Counted from the first letter of the stretch, positions 50,864 to 61,348 are shown. The stretch: DNA of 64,000 nt from Rhodococcus sp. HNM0563 (GCF_012726195.1 NZ_JAASAF010000003.1:526361-590360); one strand, 5' to 3'. Program-made: numbers and translations. The notes: generated by a model from the sequence alone, not told the origin.

Positions 50864-53341
50864 TCAGTGTACTCCCGGGAGCAGGTCGTCCGGGGCTGCG
50901 AACAGACGCCGGTGCTCGCCGTGCAACCGCCCGGAAATCCACCAGATGGCCTCGACGAGCACCACCCCGATCGCGCCACAGGCAACCGCGATGGTCGAGT
51001 AGGCGATGTTCGATGGGTCCAGCGCGAAGAATTCGCGCGTGAACGGCACCGAGAACAACACCACATATCCGAGCAGCGACCCCACGAGCAGCACAACCTT
51101 CCACCACTGGTACGGCCGTGCAACAACGGCGAGCACCCACAGCGCAATCATGATCAGCGTGATCAACGCCGATGTCCCGGCTTGAATCTTCTGTTCCTCC
51201 GTCTGCTCCGGGCCCCCGTAGACGAGCACGTAGCAGACGAATGTGGCCACACCGATCACGACACCCGACGGGATGGCGAGTCGCATCACCCGCGACACGA
51301 AACCCGACCGCGCACGTTCGTTGTTCGGTGCGAGCGACAACAGGAATGCCGGGATACCGATGGTGAACCAGGCCGCGATCGTCACGTGGCGCGGCAGGAA
51401 CGGATACGGCAGCGGCTCGAAGTCGAACAGTTGGGAGAACACCCCCGATATGCCGATCAGGAATGCGAGCAACACCGAGTACACGGTCTTGGTGAGGAAT
51501 AGGTTCGAGACGCGTTCGATGTTGCCGATGACGCGACGCCCCTCCCCCACCACATAAGGCAGCGTGGCGAACTTGTTGTCGAGCAGGACGATCTGCGCCA
51601 CCGAACGGGTCGCCGGACTGCCCGATCCCATGGCGACACCGATGTCCGCGTCCTTGAGCGCCAGGACGTCGTTGACACCGTCACCGGTCATCGCGACGGT
51701 GTGCCCCCGCGACTGCAGAGCACCGACCATCGCGCGTTTCTGATCGGGTCGCACGCGTCCGAATGTCGTTGCCGTTCCCACGGTCTCGGCAAGAGCATCC
51801 GGGTCGTCGGGCAAAGTCCGGGCGTCCACCGGATTCTCGCCACCCGGAAGGCCCAGCGACGACGCAACCGCACCCACCGACACGGCATTGTCGCCGGAGA
51901 TCACCTTGACGTCGACCTTCTGGCCGGCGAAATATTCGAGAGTGTCCTGCGCATCGGGCCGGATCCGTTGCTCGAGCACCACCAGCGCCTGCGGTGTCAC
52001 CGTGCCGGGGGCTTCAGGGTCGTCGACGGGACGGTCGCTGGAAGCGAGCAGCAGCACCCGTAGCCCCTTCGCTCCGATCTCCTCGGCCTGCCGCGCGAAA
52101 TCCGATGAGGGATCGAGCAACACGTCCGGAGCGCCCAGCAGCCAGTTGCCGTGCTCGCCGTACGACTGCCCGCTCCACTTCTTCGCCGACGAGAACGGCG
52201 CGACCGCAGTCGATTCCCCCCATCCCGGATCATCCGGGAATGACTCGGCGATCGCGAGCACACTGGCGTTCGGTCGCGGATCGTCGGCGGCAATCGCGGC
52301 CAAAGCCTCGCGCGCGGTAGCGAGGTCGGCCCCGACCGCGGCGACGACGTCCGCCAGCCGCATCCCGTTCTCGGTGAGCGTGCCCGTCTTGTCGGCACAC
52401 ACGACGTCGACGCGGGCAAGCCCCTCGATCGCGGGAAGTTCCTGTACGAGGCATTGTCGGCGGCCGAGCCGGATCACGCCCACTGCGAACGCGATCGACG
52501 TCATCAGCACGAGACCTTCGGGCACCATCGGCACGAGCGCTGCCACCATGCCGCTGAGCGCCGGTCCGAGAGCTTCACCGCTCGAGAACAACTGGTTGTA
52601 GATGATGAGCAGGCCCGCGGGAATCATCAGGTAGGTGATGAACTTCAGGATCTTGTTGATTCCCGAGTTGAGCTCGGAATGCACCAACGTGAACTTGCTG
52701 GCCTCGTCCGCGAGCCGCGCGGCGTAGGCGTCGCGACCCACCTTCGTCGCCCGGTACGCACCGCTGCCCGACGCCACGAAACTGCCCGACATCACCGTCG
52801 ACCCCGGCGCCTTGTCGATCGCGTCGGCTTCACCGGTGAGCAGCGATTCGTCGAGTTCGAGTGCAGCCGCATCGACCACGACACCGTCGACCACGAGCTG
52901 GTCGCCCGGCCCGAGCTCGATGATGTCGTCGAGTACCACTTCGCGCGGTGACAGCTCCGCGGAGATGCCGTCCCGCCGGACAACCGGTTTGGCCTGACCG
53001 ACAATCGCGAGCTTGTCGAGGGTTCGCTTGGCGCGTATCTCCTGGATGATGCCGATCCCGCTGTTCGCGATGATCAACAGGCCGAACATGCCGTCGATGA
53101 TCGACCCTGTGAACAGCACGATCAGGAAGAGCACACCGAGGATCGCGTTGATGCGCGTGAACACGTTGGCGCGCACGATGTCCTTGACCGACCGTGAGGC
53201 CCTGTCCGGGACATCGTTGGTCTCTCCCCGCGCAACGCGCTCGGCGACCTCATCGGCCGTCAGGCCGTTCCGGACGTGTGCGGGATCGGTCACGACCGTA
53301 TCGCCTGGCCCGACCGTCGTGGTGGGCTCGTCAGCTGCCAT
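50864..53341 (-). CDS. ctpE: CtpE-type P-type ATPase (probable calcium transporter)
   Basis: An 825-residue P-type cation pump. The actuator motif is LTGEADAID near 168, the ion-binding helix [20 protein letters not shown] near 271, and the phosphorylation site Asp317 is in [12 protein letters not shown]. The ATP-binding [20 protein letters not shown] continues into the hinge [20 protein letters not shown]. Six C-terminal helices complete it. No heavy-metal domain is present. It corresponds to M. tuberculosis CtpE (Rv0908, about 800 residues), reported in mycobacteria to take up Ca2+. The ATG at 53341 starts the family-like N-terminus. Neighbours match Rv0905-Rv0909 in order. Confidence 0.9.
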   Translation of the reverse strand: MAADEPTTTVGPGDTVVTDPAHVRNGLTADEVAERVARGETNDVPDRASRSVKDIVRANVFTRINAILGVLFLIVLFTGSIIDGMFGLLIIANSGIGIIQEIRAKRTLDKLAIVGQAKPVVRRDGISAELSPREVVLDDIIELGPGDQLVVDGVVVDAAALELDESLLTGEADAIDKAPGSTVMSGSFVASGSGAYRATKVGRDAYAARLADEASKFTLVHSELNSGINKILKFITYLMIPAGLLIIYNQLFSSGEALGPALSGMVAALVPMVPEGLVLMTSIAFAVGVIRLGRRQCLVQELPAIEGLARVDVVCADKTGTLTENGMRLADVVAAVGADLATAREALAAIAADDPRPNASVLAIAESFPDDPGWGESTAVAPFSSAKKWSGQSYGEHGNWLLGAPDVLLDPSSDFARQAEEIGAKGLRVLLLASSDRPVDDPEAPGTVTPQALVVLEQRIRPDAQDTLEYFAGQKVDVKVISGDNAVSVGAVASSLGLPGGENPVDARTLPDDPDALAETVGTATTFGRVRPDQKRAMVGALQSRGHTVAMTGDGVNDVLALKDADIGVAMGSGSPATRSVAQIVLLDNKFATLPYVVGEGRRVIGNIERVSNLFLTKTVYSVLLAFLIGISGVFSQLFDFEPLPYPFLPRHVTIAAWFTIGIPAFLLSLAPNNERARSGFVSRVMRLAIPSGVVIGVATFVCYVLVYGGPEQTEEQKIQAGTSALITLIMIALWVLAVVARPYQWWKVVLLVGSLLGYVVLFSVPFTREFFALDPSNIAYSTIAVACGAIGVVLVEAIWWISGRLHGEHRRLFAAPDDLLPGVH

Positions 53342-53396
53342 GGAGAACAGGTTATTCCAGTAGGACTCAGCAGATCGGCGACACCACCCCTGCACA

Positions 53397-54515
53397 TCAC
53401 CCCAATGCCGTCCACCAGGGCTCGTCCGCCCGATGCCGCGACACATCCACTCGCTGTCCCGGCATCGGCACTGCCGTCGCGACACCGTCGGCCTCCGCGG
53501 CGGGCAGGAGGCGCGCGATCGGCTCCGACCAGGCGTGGAAAGCGAGGTTGAACGTACCCCAGTGCACCGGCACGAGGAGGCTGTCGCGGCGCTCGGTCCC
53601 GCCGAGGTCGAGGTGGGTTCGCACCGCCTCTTCCGGGTTCATGTGGATGTCGGGCCACCGTAGGTCGTACGCCCCGACGGGGAGCAATGTCAGGTCGAAC
53701 GGCCCGTACTTCTCACCGAGATCGGCGAATCGGCGGGTGTATCCGCTGTCGCCTCCGAAGAACACCGAGTGGGCGGGACCGGTGAGCACCCACGACGACC
53801 ACAACGTGATGTTGCGTTGCAGACCTCGGCCCGAGAAATGGCGGGCTTCGGTGCACGTCACCGTCAGTCCGTCGATCTGGGTGTGTTCGTCCCAGTCGAG
53901 TTCGACGATGCGCTCTTCGGGCACCCGCCATTTCCGCAGGTGCGCTCCTACCCCGACGGGCACGAGGAACTTGGCGCGCGGCTGTATTGCCGCGAGCGTT
54001 TCGACGGTGAAGCGATCGAGATGGTCGTAGTGGTCGTGCGAAATGATCACCGCGTCGATCTGCGGGAGCACAGCGAGTTCGACCGGTGGGCGATGCAGGC
54101 GCATCGGGCCGATCGTCGACGAGGGCGAGACCCGATCGCTCCACACCGGGTCGGCGAGAACGCGATATCCGTCGATCTCGACCAAGGCGCTCGAATGCCC
54201 GAACCACGTCACCGCAAGCGGCCCGGAATCCACGGGCGCGACGTACGGGGCGATCGGGACGTCCCCCATTGGTCGTCCGCGGGACCCGCGGGCGAGAAGG
54301 TCCTTGACGAACCCACCGCCGGCCTCGGGATCGAGGGCAGACGAGGGCTCGGTGTTGTGGAACCGTCCCTCCCGGTACTGCGGCGAACCGGCCGCATACG
54401 GGCGGATGTCGGACACCGACGCACCGATCGATGTGGGTAGCCCACGTGCGGCGCGAGCAAGCCACGCGAGCCCGACGCCCGCGGCGGCGGAGGACGCCAC
54501 CCGCCCGAGATTCAT
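53397..54515 (-). CDS. NAPE-PLD-like metallo-beta-lactamase-fold hydrolase (Rv0906-like)
   Basis: A 372-residue zinc hydrolase. The metal motif is [10 protein letters not shown] near residue 158; [20 protein letters not shown] precedes it, and [12 protein letters not shown] and [17 protein letters not shown] supply later ligands. The N-terminal hydrophobic segment (about 7-25) may be a signal or anchor. Members resemble N-acylphosphatidylethanolamine phospholipase D and mycobacterial Rv0906; the substrate here is unknown. The ATG at 54515 overlaps the stop of the enoyl-CoA hydratase-like gene (54512-54515), so they are co-translated. Confidence 0.9.
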   Translation of the reverse strand: MNLGRVASSAAAGVGLAWLARAARGLPTSIGASVSDIRPYAAGSPQYREGRFHNTEPSSALDPEAGGGFVKDLLARGSRGRPMGDVPIAPYVAPVDSGPLAVTWFGHSSALVEIDGYRVLADPVWSDRVSPSSTIGPMRLHRPPVELAVLPQIDAVIISHDHYDHLDRFTVETLAAIQPRAKFLVPVGVGAHLRKWRVPEERIVELDWDEHTQIDGLTVTCTEARHFSGRGLQRNITLWSSWVLTGPAHSVFFGGDSGYTRRFADLGEKYGPFDLTLLPVGAYDLRWPDIHMNPEEAVRTHLDLGGTERRDSLLVPVHWGTFNLAFHAWSEPIARLLPAAEADGVATAVPMPGQRVDVSRHRADEPWWTALG

Positions 54516-55243
54516 CGGCCCTGGAAGATCGGGTCGCGGCGTTCGGCCCGCGCTCGGCGTGCTTCCTGCGCGTCCTCACTGAGCCACGCCGCGGCGGCGG
54601 CAGCCTGCTGTTCGGCGGTGGGGTCGCGGCGCGTGCCGTCGTCGTTGAGGAAGAGTTTGTGTGCGTGCATCGACAGCGGTGCGAGCTTCGCGATCTCCTG
54701 CGCCCACGCCTGAGCTGCCGCCAGATCGCCGATCTTGTTGGCGAGACCGTAGGCGAGTGCGTCGTCGGCCTCTATCGCTTCGCACGCGAGCATCACCGTG
54801 CGGGCCCTGCCACCACCGACGAGCGATGCGAGCCGCCGCACCGTCCACCGGTCCACCGAGATGCCCAGCTTCGCCGCCGGCACCGCGAATCGCGCGCCGG
54901 GTGCCACTACGCGCAGGTCCGACGCGAGCGCCAGCTGGGTGCCCGCTCCGATCGCCGGACCGTTGACTGCGGCGACCACCGGGAGCGGTGCCTCCACGAT
55001 CGTGCGGAGCAGCTCGGCGAGACTGTCGGTGAATCCCTCGGCATACACATCGCCGGACAGATCGGCACCCGCACAGAACGACGTACCGCGTCCGGTGATC
55101 ACGACCACCCGCGCGTCGTCCTCCACGGCGTTCTCCACGGCCTCGCGGATTTCCACACACAACTGGGTGGTGAGCGCGTTGCGGCGTTCCTCACGCTGAA
55201 GTTCCACCGTCACCACGGCACCGTCGCGGCTGATTCCGATCAT
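54512..55243 (-). CDS. echA6: Enoyl-CoA hydratase/isomerase family protein, EchA6-like
   Basis: A 243-residue crotonase-fold protein. The oxyanion-hole segment is TSFCAGADLSGDVYAEGFTD near 55 and VVAAVNGPAIGAGTQLALAS near 92. It aligns well with M. tuberculosis EchA6 (Rv0905): MIGI at the start, PERRNAL-type EERRNALTTQ, ISVDRWTVRRLASLVGGGRA and DPIFQGR at the end. EchA6 lacks hydratase activity and shuttles acyl-CoAs for mycolate synthesis; the Glu/Asp catalytic pair is likewise not obvious here. The ATG at 55243 fits. It is coupled to the NAPE-PLD-like gene. Confidence 0.88.
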   Translation of the reverse strand: MIGISRDGAVVTVELQREERRNALTTQLCVEIREAVENAVEDDARVVVITGRGTSFCAGADLSGDVYAEGFTDSLAELLRTIVEAPLPVVAAVNGPAIGAGTQLALASDLRVVAPGARFAVPAAKLGISVDRWTVRRLASLVGGGRARTVMLACEAIEADDALAYGLANKIGDLAAAQAWAQEIAKLAPLSMHAHKLFLNDDGTRRDPTAEQQAAAAAAWLSEDAQEARRARAERRDPIFQGR

Positions 55244-55394
55244 CACTACCCCATCCTGTTCGACTCGAGCATCCGCATCATCCCACCACCACACCCGCGG
55301 TGAGGAAGTCGATGACCATTGTCCCTGGACCTCGGAACGCCTACAGCGAACAATGGGGACCAGGTCCGACCTGTCGCACGAATACGGAGCCGTC

Positions 55395-56381
55395 ATGAGC
55401 ACCCGGATTCCCGATTCCGACGTGGTGCGGATGGCCGTGGATCTCGCGTGCCGCGCACCGTCGGTACACAACAGCCAGCCTTGGCGCTGGCGGTACGAGA
55501 CCGGGGCACTCGATCTGCACGGCGACCCATCACGCATGCTCGGAGCGGTCGATCCTTCGGGCAGGCAACTCGTTCTGAGCTGCGGCGCAGCACTGCATCA
55601 CCTGCAGGTTGCGTTCACCGCGTTGAAATGGTCGACCGAGGTCCGGCGTCTCCCCGACGGTGCCCACTCCGATCATCTCGCCACCGTGCGTTTCGGGCAC
55701 GGCGCCCGACCGGCCTCGCACGATTTCGATCTCGTAGCGGCAATCAGGCGACGCTATTCCGACCGTCGACCGCTCGCAGCCCCCGACGCAGCCGCGACGC
55801 GGAGCATCGTGTCGTGCGTCGACCCGAGTGACGCGCAGGTGACGGTCCTGTCTCCCGTCGCACGGGAGATACTGGCCGACGCGACCGCGCGCAGTGCCGC
55901 GCTCCGTCGCTACGACACCGCATACCAGGAAGAACTCCATTGGTGGGCGGGACACACCACCGAGACCACCGGCATTCCGCCCGAAGCGTTGGTGACCACG
56001 GAGCAACATCGCCGGGTCGACGTCGGACGCCGCTTCCCCGCGGGCAGCAGAACCACTCCGGACAGCACAGCAACCGAGATCGATGCGTCGACCGTCCTGC
56101 TGGTAAGCACCTCGTCGGACGAGCGGCACGCGTGGCTGGCCGCCGGTCGGATGCTCTCGGAACTACTCCTCGAGGCGACGGCGCACAGCTTGGCGACATG
56201 CCCCCTGACGCATGTGACCGAACTCCCGGGTAGCCGGGAGATCATCGCCGGGCTCATCCCCGGCGGCGGCTGTCCGCAGGCGCTGATCCGGATCGGGACG
56301 GCCGCTCCCGAAGGCCGGCCCGCACCGACGCCTCGGCTGCCCACCGAGTCGGTGTTGTCGGTCGCGCCGAGCCGACGCTGA
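55395..56381 (+). CDS. Acg-family nitroreductase-like protein (second copy)
   Basis: A 328-residue Acg-family protein, paralogous to the one at 21044. RAPSVHNSQPWRWRYETGAL near 25, LSCGAALHHLQVAFTALKW near 66 and AAIRRRYSDRRPLAAP near 120 correspond to the family's flavin-site segments. It has a longer, Pro-rich tail. Acg proteins (Rv2032, Rv3127, Rv3131) are DosR-induced in mycobacteria. The ATG at 55395 is preferred. Only poor DosR-like half-sites are seen upstream. It is divergent from echA6 and convergent with the ABC transporter genes. Confidence 0.82.
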   Translation: MSTRIPDSDVVRMAVDLACRAPSVHNSQPWRWRYETGALDLHGDPSRMLGAVDPSGRQLVLSCGAALHHLQVAFTALKWSTEVRRLPDGAHSDHLATVRFGHGARPASHDFDLVAAIRRRYSDRRPLAAPDAAATRSIVSCVDPSDAQVTVLSPVAREILADATARSAALRRYDTAYQEELHWWAGHTTETTGIPPEALVTTEQHRRVDVGRRFPAGSRTTPDSTATEIDASTVLLVSTSSDERHAWLAAGRMLSELLLEATAHSLATCPLTHVTELPGSREIIAGLIPGGGCPQALIRIGTAAPEGRPAPTPRLPTESVLSVAPSRR

Positions 56382-56428
56382 CCGATCACTCGGCAGCGAT
56401 CTCGATCAGTCGTGCTCGGCCACGCTCG

Positions 56429-58384
56429 TCATGCCTGCTCGACGATCGTCGGCCGTTCTGCGTCGTCCACAGTCTCCACCGGGCCGGTGAACTGACTGAT
56501 GTACAGGTCGTAGTAGGCACCGTGGACTGCGAGCAACTGCTCGTGGTTGCCCTGTTCGACGATGTGTCCGTCCTCCATGACGACGATGACGTCGGCATCG
56601 CGGATCGTCGAAAGTCGGTGTGCAATGACGAAACTCGTCCGGTCGGTGCGTAGCGTCGCCATGGCCTGCTGGATCAGCAGTTCGGTGCGGGTGTCGACGG
56701 AACTGGTTGCCTCGTCGAGAATGAGTACGACCGGCTTGGCCAGGAAGGCCCGGGCGATCGTGATCAGCTGTCGCTCTCCGGCACTGACGCCGCCGCCTTC
56801 TTCGTCGAGCATCGTGTCGTACCCGTCCGGCAAGGCCCGCACGAAGTGGTCGACGTGGCTCAGCTCGGCCGCCTCGATGACTTCTTCACGACTGGCGGTC
56901 GGGTCACCGTAGGCGATGTTCTCGTAGATGGTGCCGCCGAACAGCCAGGAATCCTGCAGGACCATCCCGGTGCGTTCCCGCAGATCGTCGCGGGTCATGC
57001 GGCGCGAATCCACACCGTCGACGCGGATCGTTCCCGAGTCGACGTCGTAGAACCTCATGATGAGGTTGACGAGGGTGGTCTTGCCTGCGCCCGTCGGTCC
57101 CACGATCGCGACCATGTGCCCGGGTTCGGCCACCAGCGACAGGTTCTCGATGAGCGGCTTGTCGGGCACGTAGCGGAATGACACGTCGTCGAAGTCGATG
57201 CGCCCGCTGTTCGTCGACGGGGTCTGCGGGGCGGCCGGATCTGTGCTTTGTTCCTCTGCGTCCAGAATGTCGAAGATCCGCTCTGCCGAGGCCACTCCGC
57301 TCTGCAGGAGGTTGACCATCGAGCCGATCTGGGCGAGCGGCTGGGTGAACTGACGCGAGTACTGGATGAACGCCTGCACCGACCCGAGGCTGATCGAGCC
57401 CGACGCGACCTGGAGTCCGCCGACGACTGCCACCGCGACGAAGTTCAGATTGCCCAGGAACATGATGGTCGGCTGGACCAGTCCGGAGATGAACTGGGCG
57501 CGCCAACTCGAGTTGTAGAGCTTGTCGTTGCGGGTGTCGAACTCGTCCTCGACCTCCTGCTGCCGACCGAACGCCAACATCAGTTCGTGTCCGGTGAACG
57601 CTTCTTCGACCTGCGCGTTGAGTTTGCCGGTCGACGACCACTGCGCGGAGAAGTGCGGCTTGGATCGCCGAGCGATCAGGACGGTCGCGACGATGGACAG
57701 CGGGATCGCCACCAGCGCGATCATCGTGAGCAGAGGCGAGATCGAGAGCATCATGATCAGGATCGCGATCACGGTCAGCACCGAGTTCAGCGCCTGGGAG
57801 ACGGTCTGCTGCAGGCTTTGCGACAAATTGTCCAGGTCGTTGGTGACGCGGCTGAGCAGATCCCCGCGCGGGGTCGTGTCGTAGTAGTGCAGAGGCAGAC
57901 GATGGACTTTGTCCTCCACATCGGAACGCAATCGCTTGATCGTGCCGACGACGACGATGTTGAGCAGATAGGCACCGACCCACGCGAGCAGCGCCGATCC
58001 CAGGTAGAGGGCGAGAACCGTCAGGAGTACCCGTCCGACGGCGGTGAAGTCGATGCCGACCCCGGGGGTGAGATCCATCGAGCCGACCATGTCGGCGAAC
58101 GTGTCCTGCCCCTGTGCCCGGAGGTCGGCGACCGCCTGCTCCTTGGTGGTACCGGCGGGAAGCATCCGGCCGATGACACCGTTGAAGATCAGGTCGGTGG
58201 CGTGACCTAGGACCCGTGGGGCGATCGCCGTGAGGATCACGGATCCGACGGTCGCAGTCAGGATCACGATCATGAAGCCGCGATACGAGACGAGCAGGTG
58301 CAGCAGCCGCTTCATGGACGGCACGAACGATCGGGGCTTCTGCACCGGTGCACCCAGCGGCTGCCTGCCGCCCGGGCCGGTCAC
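56429..58384 (-). CDS. ABC exporter half-transporter (permease-ATPase), subunit B
   Basis: A 651-residue type IV ABC half-transporter. Six helices lie between about 35 and 350 (FMIVILTATVGSVILTAIAP first). The ATPase has Walker A IVGPTGAGKTTLVNLI near 434 and the Q-loop VLQDSWLFGG. Its signature GGGVSAGERQLITIARAFL deviates from LSGGQ (VSAGE). Walker B VVLILDEATSSVD carries the catalytic Glu, and the switch His is in IAHRLST. It also has an extra external loop (about 75-105). The GTG at 58384 overlaps the stop of the partner gene (GTGA), so they form a coupled heterodimer, like TmrAB or LmrCD. The cargo is unknown. Confidence 0.92.
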   Translation of the reverse strand: MTGPGGRQPLGAPVQKPRSFVPSMKRLLHLLVSYRGFMIVILTATVGSVILTAIAPRVLGHATDLIFNGVIGRMLPAGTTKEQAVADLRAQGQDTFADMVGSMDLTPGVGIDFTAVGRVLLTVLALYLGSALLAWVGAYLLNIVVVGTIKRLRSDVEDKVHRLPLHYYDTTPRGDLLSRVTNDLDNLSQSLQQTVSQALNSVLTVIAILIMMLSISPLLTMIALVAIPLSIVATVLIARRSKPHFSAQWSSTGKLNAQVEEAFTGHELMLAFGRQQEVEDEFDTRNDKLYNSSWRAQFISGLVQPTIMFLGNLNFVAVAVVGGLQVASGSISLGSVQAFIQYSRQFTQPLAQIGSMVNLLQSGVASAERIFDILDAEEQSTDPAAPQTPSTNSGRIDFDDVSFRYVPDKPLIENLSLVAEPGHMVAIVGPTGAGKTTLVNLIMRFYDVDSGTIRVDGVDSRRMTRDDLRERTGMVLQDSWLFGGTIYENIAYGDPTASREEVIEAAELSHVDHFVRALPDGYDTMLDEEGGGVSAGERQLITIARAFLAKPVVLILDEATSSVDTRTELLIQQAMATLRTDRTSFVIAHRLSTIRDADVIVVMEDGHIVEQGNHEQLLAVHGAYYDLYISQFTGPVETVDDAERPTIVEQA

Positions 58385-60114
58385 GACCGTTCCTCGACGG
58401 CGAGCTGCGAGCGGACGATCTCGGAGTAGGTCTCGCACGAATCGAGCAGCTCGTCGTGTTGCCCCAATCCGACGATCCGTCCGCGATCGAGTACCACGAT
58501 CTGATCGGCGTCCATGATCGTCGATACGCGCTGCGCGACGATGATCACCGCAGAGGCGGTGGTCGCGGGTCGCAGCGCAGATCTCAGGCGCGCGTCGGTC
58601 GACAGGTCCAGAGCCGAGAACGCGTCGTCGAAGAGATAGATCGACGGCCGGCGGACGAGGGCCCGCGCGATCGCCAGGCGCTGCCGCTGACCACCCGAGA
58701 CCGTCGTGCCGCCCTGGGCGATCGGCGTGTCCAGTCCCTGCGGCATCGCGCGGACGAACTCGTCGGCCTGTGCGATGCGCAGTGCCTCCCAGACCTCGTC
58801 GTCGGTGGCGTCCGGCTTCCCGTAGCGCACATTGGAGGCGACGGTGCCGGAGAACAGATAGGCACGTTGCGGCACCAGCCCGATCTCCGCCCGCAGCACG
58901 TCGGGGTCCAGGTGTCGGACATCGGTACCGCCGACCAGGACCGCGCCGTCGGTGACATCGATCAGGCGCGGTACCAATCCGATCAGGGTCGTCTTGCCCG
59001 AACCCGTCGACCCGATGACCGCAGTGGTGGTGCCGGGGTCGACGCGGAAGGTCATTCCATCCAGAACCGGACTGTCGGCGCCGGGGTAACGGAACTGCGC
59101 GTTGCGGAACTCCACGGTGGCCGGATCCTCGTCGAAGCCGATCGGTTCGGCGGGCCGAACCACCGAGGTCTCGGTCGCGAGGACCTCACCGATCCGTTCC
59201 GCGCACACGGTCGCTCGCGGAGCCATCATTGCGAGGAACGACGCCATCATGACCGACATCATGATCTGCATGACGTAGCTGATCATCGCGCTCAGTGCAC
59301 CGATCTCCACAGTGCCGTCGGAGATCTCGTGCCCGCCGACCCAGATGATCGCGACGATCGTCACGTTCGTGATCCCCATGACCACGGGGAACATCAACGC
59401 CATCATCCGTCCGACTCGCAGGCTCGCGTCCGCGAGTTCGTCGTTGGCGACCTCGAACCTGTCGGCCTCGTACCGTTCCCGGACGAATGCGCGGACCACG
59501 CGGATCCCCGTGATCTGCTCGCGCAGGATCCGGTTGACGCTGTCCAGCCGGGCCTGCATCACCCGGAAACCGGGGACCATCACCCGGATGATGAGGGCCA
59601 TCGTGATACCGAGAATGGGCACCGCCACCACGAGTACCCACGCCATGGGTGCCGCGACGTGAATCCCCATGGCGATCCCGCCGATACACATGATGGGTGC
59701 CGTGACCAGGATGAACGAACTCATCACCAGCAGGAGCTGGACCTGCTGTACATCGTTGGTGGTACGGGTGATCAACGACGGCGCACCGAACGTGCCGACT
59801 TCGCGCGCCGAGAAGGTGTTCACCCGGTGCAGCAGATCGTGGCGGAGGTCGCGTCCCACGGCAAGCGCCCCGCGGGCACCGAAATACTGCCCGCACATCA
59901 TGCAGACCAGCTGCACGAATGCCACCACGAACATCCAGCCGCCGATCCGCAGGATGTATCCGGTGTCGCCTTTGGCGACACCGTTGTCGATGATGTCGGC
60001 ATTGAGCGTCGGCAGGTAGAGCATCGCGACAGTTGCCACGAACTGCAGGATCACCACCGCCACGACGTTCACGCGATATCGCGGCAGGTAAGTGACGATC
60101 AGGCGGATCAGCAT
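58381..60114 (-). CDS. ABC exporter half-transporter (permease-ATPase), subunit A
   Basis: A 577-residue partner half-transporter. Six helices lie between about 16 and 300 (VVAVVILQFVATVAMLYLPT first). The ATPase has Walker A VIGSTGSGKTTLIGLV near 368, Q-loop LVPQRAYLFSG and the canonical signature TVSGGQRQRLAIARALV. Its Walker B SIYLFDDAFSALD has Asp in place of the catalytic Glu, and AQRVST has Gln in place of the switch His. The degenerate site in this subunit, with a catalytically competent Walker B in the other, is the usual asymmetry of heterodimeric exporters. The ATG at 60114 heads the two-gene unit. Confidence 0.92.
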   Translation of the reverse strand: MLIRLIVTYLPRYRVNVVAVVILQFVATVAMLYLPTLNADIIDNGVAKGDTGYILRIGGWMFVVAFVQLVCMMCGQYFGARGALAVGRDLRHDLLHRVNTFSAREVGTFGAPSLITRTTNDVQQVQLLLVMSSFILVTAPIMCIGGIAMGIHVAAPMAWVLVVAVPILGITMALIIRVMVPGFRVMQARLDSVNRILREQITGIRVVRAFVRERYEADRFEVANDELADASLRVGRMMALMFPVVMGITNVTIVAIIWVGGHEISDGTVEIGALSAMISYVMQIMMSVMMASFLAMMAPRATVCAERIGEVLATETSVVRPAEPIGFDEDPATVEFRNAQFRYPGADSPVLDGMTFRVDPGTTTAVIGSTGSGKTTLIGLVPRLIDVTDGAVLVGGTDVRHLDPDVLRAEIGLVPQRAYLFSGTVASNVRYGKPDATDDEVWEALRIAQADEFVRAMPQGLDTPIAQGGTTVSGGQRQRLAIARALVRRPSIYLFDDAFSALDLSTDARLRSALRPATTASAVIIVAQRVSTIMDADQIVVLDRGRIVGLGQHDELLDSCETYSEIVRSQLAVEERS

Positions 60115-60205
60115 GACGGCATCACCCCACGACCCTAGCGGGGGCGATCATGATTCGACCAGAGAATTTCACCGGCCCGAATACGTTCGCGTGGCGGAGA
60201 TCGAA

Positions 60206-60409
60206 TCACTCGTCTTCGTCGGCGCGGGGACGACCGGGACCCCGGATCCGCCCGGCATCGCGTGGCATCCGTCCCGCGTCTGCCAGGGCGCGACGCAGGA
60301 CGAACTCGATCTGCGCGTTGGTGCTGCGCAGCTCGTCCGAGGCCCACCGCGCGAGCGCGTCGTGAACCGCGGGGTCGAGCCGCAACAGCACCTTCTTACG
60401 TTCGGCCAT
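60206..60409 (-). CDS. Ribbon-helix-helix DNA-binding protein
   Basis: A 67-residue protein of the Arc/CopG type: KKVLLRLDPAVHDALARWAS followed by DELRSTNAQIEFVLRRALAD, a classic strand-helix-helix pattern, then a basic RIRGPGRPRADEDE tail. It should bind DNA as a dimer. The ATG at 60409 lies 11 bases after the SPFH gene stop, so the two are co-transcribed and it may regulate their shared promoter, where a dyad is seen. No toxin gene adjoins, so a toxin-antitoxin reading is not supported. Confidence 0.8.
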   Translation of the reverse strand: MAERKKVLLRLDPAVHDALARWASDELRSTNAQIEFVLRRALADAGRMPRDAGRIRGPGRPRADEDE

Positions 60410-60420
60410 GCCCGTCGTTC

Positions 60421-61308
60421 CTACTGGTAGAGCGAGCCGGTGTTGACGACGGGTTGTGCATTCTGGTCGCCGCAGAGGACGACGAGCAGGTTGGAGACCA
60501 TCGTGGCCTTGCGTTCCTCGTCGAGCTCGACGGTATTCTCGGCGACGAGTCGGTCGAGCGCACTGCCGACTATCGTCACGGCGCCCTGGACGATCTGTTC
60601 GCGCGCGGCGATCACTGCACCGGCCTGCTGGCGACGCAGCATGGCCTGCGCGATCTCGGGTGCGTACGCGAGCTGGTTGATGCGGGTCTCGATGATGCGG
60701 ACGCCGGCGGACTGCACGCGATCGTGGACCTCCTCCGACAGCCTGGTGGTGATCTCGTCGGCGTTCTGGCGCAGCGACATCACCTCGGTGGGACCGTCGT
60801 ACGGGTAGCTGCCTGCGATGTGACGAACGGCGGCTTCGGTCTGGACTGCGACGAATTCTTCGAAGTCGTCGACGTCGAAGACTGCGCGGGCGGTGTCCTC
60901 GACCTGCCAGACGATGATGGCGGAGATCTCGATCGGGTTGCCGTCGGCGTCGTTGACCTTCGCCCTGCCCGTTTCGTGATTGCGGATGCGCGTGGTGATC
61001 TTGCGGCGCGAGTTGAGTGGGTTCATCCATCGCAGACCGGGTTCGCGCAATGTTCCCGAATACGACCCGCCCAGTAGCTGCAGCACGCGAGCCTCGTTGG
61101 GTTCCACCAGCACCAGGCCCGCGAGTAACACGGCGACGACCACGAAGACCACCGCGCCGATGACGATCACGGGAACGTTGATCTCGATCGCGCCCCACAC
61201 GATCAGTCCGATCGCGACGAGGCCGACCACGAGGCCCGCGACGAGTACCGCCCATCCGTTCGACGAGCGGCCTGGTCGTTCGACTGTGAACGTGTCCGCT
61301 GTGTCCAT
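60421..61308 (-). CDS. SPFH/band 7 domain membrane protein
   Basis: A 295-residue flotillin/stomatin-superfamily protein. Two N-terminal helices (about 19-41 and 46-68, VGLVAIGLIVWGAIEINVPV and VVFVVVAVLLAGLVLVEPNE) precede the SPFH domain (70-250), with EARVLQLLGGSYSGTLREPG, ISAIIVWQVEDTARAVFDVD and RIIETRINQLAYAPEIAQAM. Such proteins organise membrane microdomains or scaffold proteases. GGAGGG stands five bases before the ATG at 61308. It is followed by the ribbon-helix-helix gene and is divergent from the flavin monooxygenase. Confidence 0.9.
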   Translation of the reverse strand: MDTADTFTVERPGRSSNGWAVLVAGLVVGLVAIGLIVWGAIEINVPVIVIGAVVFVVVAVLLAGLVLVEPNEARVLQLLGGSYSGTLREPGLRWMNPLNSRRKITTRIRNHETGRAKVNDADGNPIEISAIIVWQVEDTARAVFDVDDFEEFVAVQTEAAVRHIAGSYPYDGPTEVMSLRQNADEITTRLSEEVHDRVQSAGVRIIETRINQLAYAPEIAQAMLRRQQAGAVIAAREQIVQGAVTIVGSALDRLVAENTVELDEERKATMVSNLLVVLCGDQNAQPVVNTGSLYQ

Positions 61309-61330
61309 GAATTCCCTCCGATACCTTGAC

Positions 61331-61348
61331 GATATTAAAGTGATATCA
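61331..61348. promoter_or_regulatory. AT-rich dyad in the SPFH/monooxygenase divergent promoter
   Basis: GATAT-TAAAGTG-ATATC at 61331-61347 overlaps the perfect 8-mer TGATATCA at 61341-61348. The AT-rich character stands out in this GC-rich DNA. It is a candidate promoter and operator, possibly for the ribbon-helix-helix protein. Confidence 0.45.

Noticed and set aside
55309..55369. DosR-like half-sites upstream of the second Acg gene
   Set aside because: GGGGACCAGGTCC has the half-sites one base too close together, and the alternative at 55309-55328 matches only 12 of 20 positions with poor flanks. Not enough to call an operator.
60206..60409. Antitoxin of a toxin-antitoxin pair
   Set aside because: The ribbon-helix-helix fold fits, but the adjacent gene is an SPFH membrane protein and no toxin-like gene is present.
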